Below, in pieces: positions 63,440 through 64,000 of a stretch of DNA of 64,000 nt (positions within the stretch are counted from its first letter, which is position 1; each line of letters opens with the position of its first letter). Below the pieces are notes generated by a model, which had not been told where the DNA came from, did not search any database, and saw only the letters and a program-made list of their open reading frames with translations. Both the position numbers and the translations under genes were made by a program. This DNA is from an uncultured Pelagibacteraceae bacterium (GTDB taxonomy: Bacteria; Pseudomonadota; Alphaproteobacteria; Pelagibacterales; Pelagibacteraceae), in assembly GCA_902588255.1 (NCBI GenBank), contig CACIOK010000001.1, positions 43,141 to 107,140 of the forward strand, given 5' to 3'.

Positions 63440-64000
63440 TTTTTTTCATATTGTTAATAAATTCTTGAAACAAATAAACACTGTCTTGAGGACCAGGGTT
63501 AGATTCGGGATGATATTGAACTGAGAATACAGGTTTGTTTTTCAACCTAATTCCCTCAATGCTATTATCAAATAAGGAAGTATGAGTTATTTGAATATTT
63601 TTTGGTAAACCTTCTTTAATTATTTCAAAACCATGATTTTGGCTTGTAATTTCAACTTTATTTTCTGTTAAATTTTTTACAGGATGATTTGCTCCTCTAT
63701 GGCCAAGTTTCATTTTTTTTGTTTTTGCACCAAGTGCCAAACCTAATATTTGATGGCCTAGGCATATTCCAAAAACAGGTAAATCTTTTGTTATTAGCTC
63801 TTTAATTATTCCAATAGCATATTTTCCTGTAGCAGCAGGGTCTCCAGGTCCATTAGATAAAAAAATACCATTTGGTTTTAGTTTTAATATTTTTTCGACA
63901 CTAGTTTTGCATGAAACAATATTAACATTGCAGTTAAAATCTGAAAAATATCTTAAAATATTTTTTTTATTCCATAATCTATTGCAACAACATTAAGTGA
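63417..64000 (-). CDS. carA: carbamoyl-phosphate synthase small subunit (partial, apparent frameshift at 63961-63968)
   Basis: The glutaminase subunit that feeds ammonia to CarB. The C-terminal part is clear: [18 protein letters not shown], the glutaminase nucleophile in [38 protein letters not shown] and [14 protein letters not shown] with the catalytic His-Glu pair. Just upstream the conserved VVAIDYGIK and [10 protein letters not shown] segments are in different frames, separated by a run of eight T on the plus strand (eight A in the gene). A ninth would restore one frame. The gene runs off the window, so the N-terminus is not visible. Confidence 0.85.

Overview
This window is a gene-dense, strongly AT-rich piece of chromosome that reads as an oceanic alphaproteobacterium of the SAR11 / Pelagibacter type. 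The basis is the very low G+C, intergenic gaps that never reach 100 bases, many 4-8 base gene overlaps, the separate F0 ATP synthase operon with b and b' subunits, a CcrM-type methylase, and gene orders typical of Alphaproteobacteria: rnhB-ccrM-..-mutY-DUF721-dsbA-smc, udg-TPR-ispE-tRNA-Gln, lgt-midA-pgeF, and ilvE next to a MarR/OmpR pair. The species assignment is inference from content. I see no insertion sequence, prophage, CRISPR array, rRNA or integration site. There is no gene-free stretch over 300 bases; the largest gaps are about 60-96 bases and are described where they hold something.

Layout. 1-4200: a partial ABC exporter, ubiA, a DUF2721 membrane protein, and a four-gene redox operon (small CxxC protein, DoxX, pirin, quinone oxidoreductase) behind a good promoter. 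4210-12150: HAD hydrolase, rsmE, a SCO-type copper chaperone and the aa3-type cytochrome oxidase operon with heme O synthase and several small membrane proteins. 12197-14770: thrC, an exported histidine phosphatase, a cupredoxin and a possible microprotein. 14789-27130: one long co-directional run on the minus strand, holding DUF721/dsbA/smc, F0 ATP synthase (atpI,B,E,F',F), a carotenoid-to-retinal cassette (crtI,B,Y,blh), then ispH, thrB and rnhA. 27131-36090: mutY, a flavin monooxygenase, ccrM, rnhB, a family-4-like uracil-DNA glycosylase, a TPR protein, ispE, tRNA-Gln(TTG), the CCA-adding enzyme gene and greA. 36089-45984: hemF, trmL, the bc1 complex (petABC), ychF, pth, rplY, prs, pgeF, midA, lgt. 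46030-64000: a UbiK-like factor, an EnvZ/OmpR/MarR regulatory group, ilvE, pgsA, uvrC, folB, a pteridine-reductase-like SDR, uvrB, an aspartate aminotransferase, a reductase, trxB, an ELM1-like protein with a 2OG-oxygenase-like partner, and carB-carA.

How the genes work together. Much of the window is energy conversion: bc1 complex, cytochrome oxidase, ATP synthase membrane sector, ubiquinone prenylation, heme supply (hemF, ctaB), copper delivery, and retinal synthesis that would serve a proteorhodopsin encoded elsewhere. A second theme is genome maintenance: smc, mutY, udg, uvrB, uvrC, rnhA, rnhB, ccrM.

The most notable observations are an SMC protein that appears to lack its hinge domain, a uracil-DNA glycosylase with only one cysteine, four GANTC sites clustered in front of the CcrM gene, a tRNA whose 3' CCA ends three bases before the start codon of the CCA-adding enzyme, a perfect palindrome on the cox promoter, back-to-back start codons of mutY and DUF721, and an apparent single-base frameshift in carA at an A8 tract.
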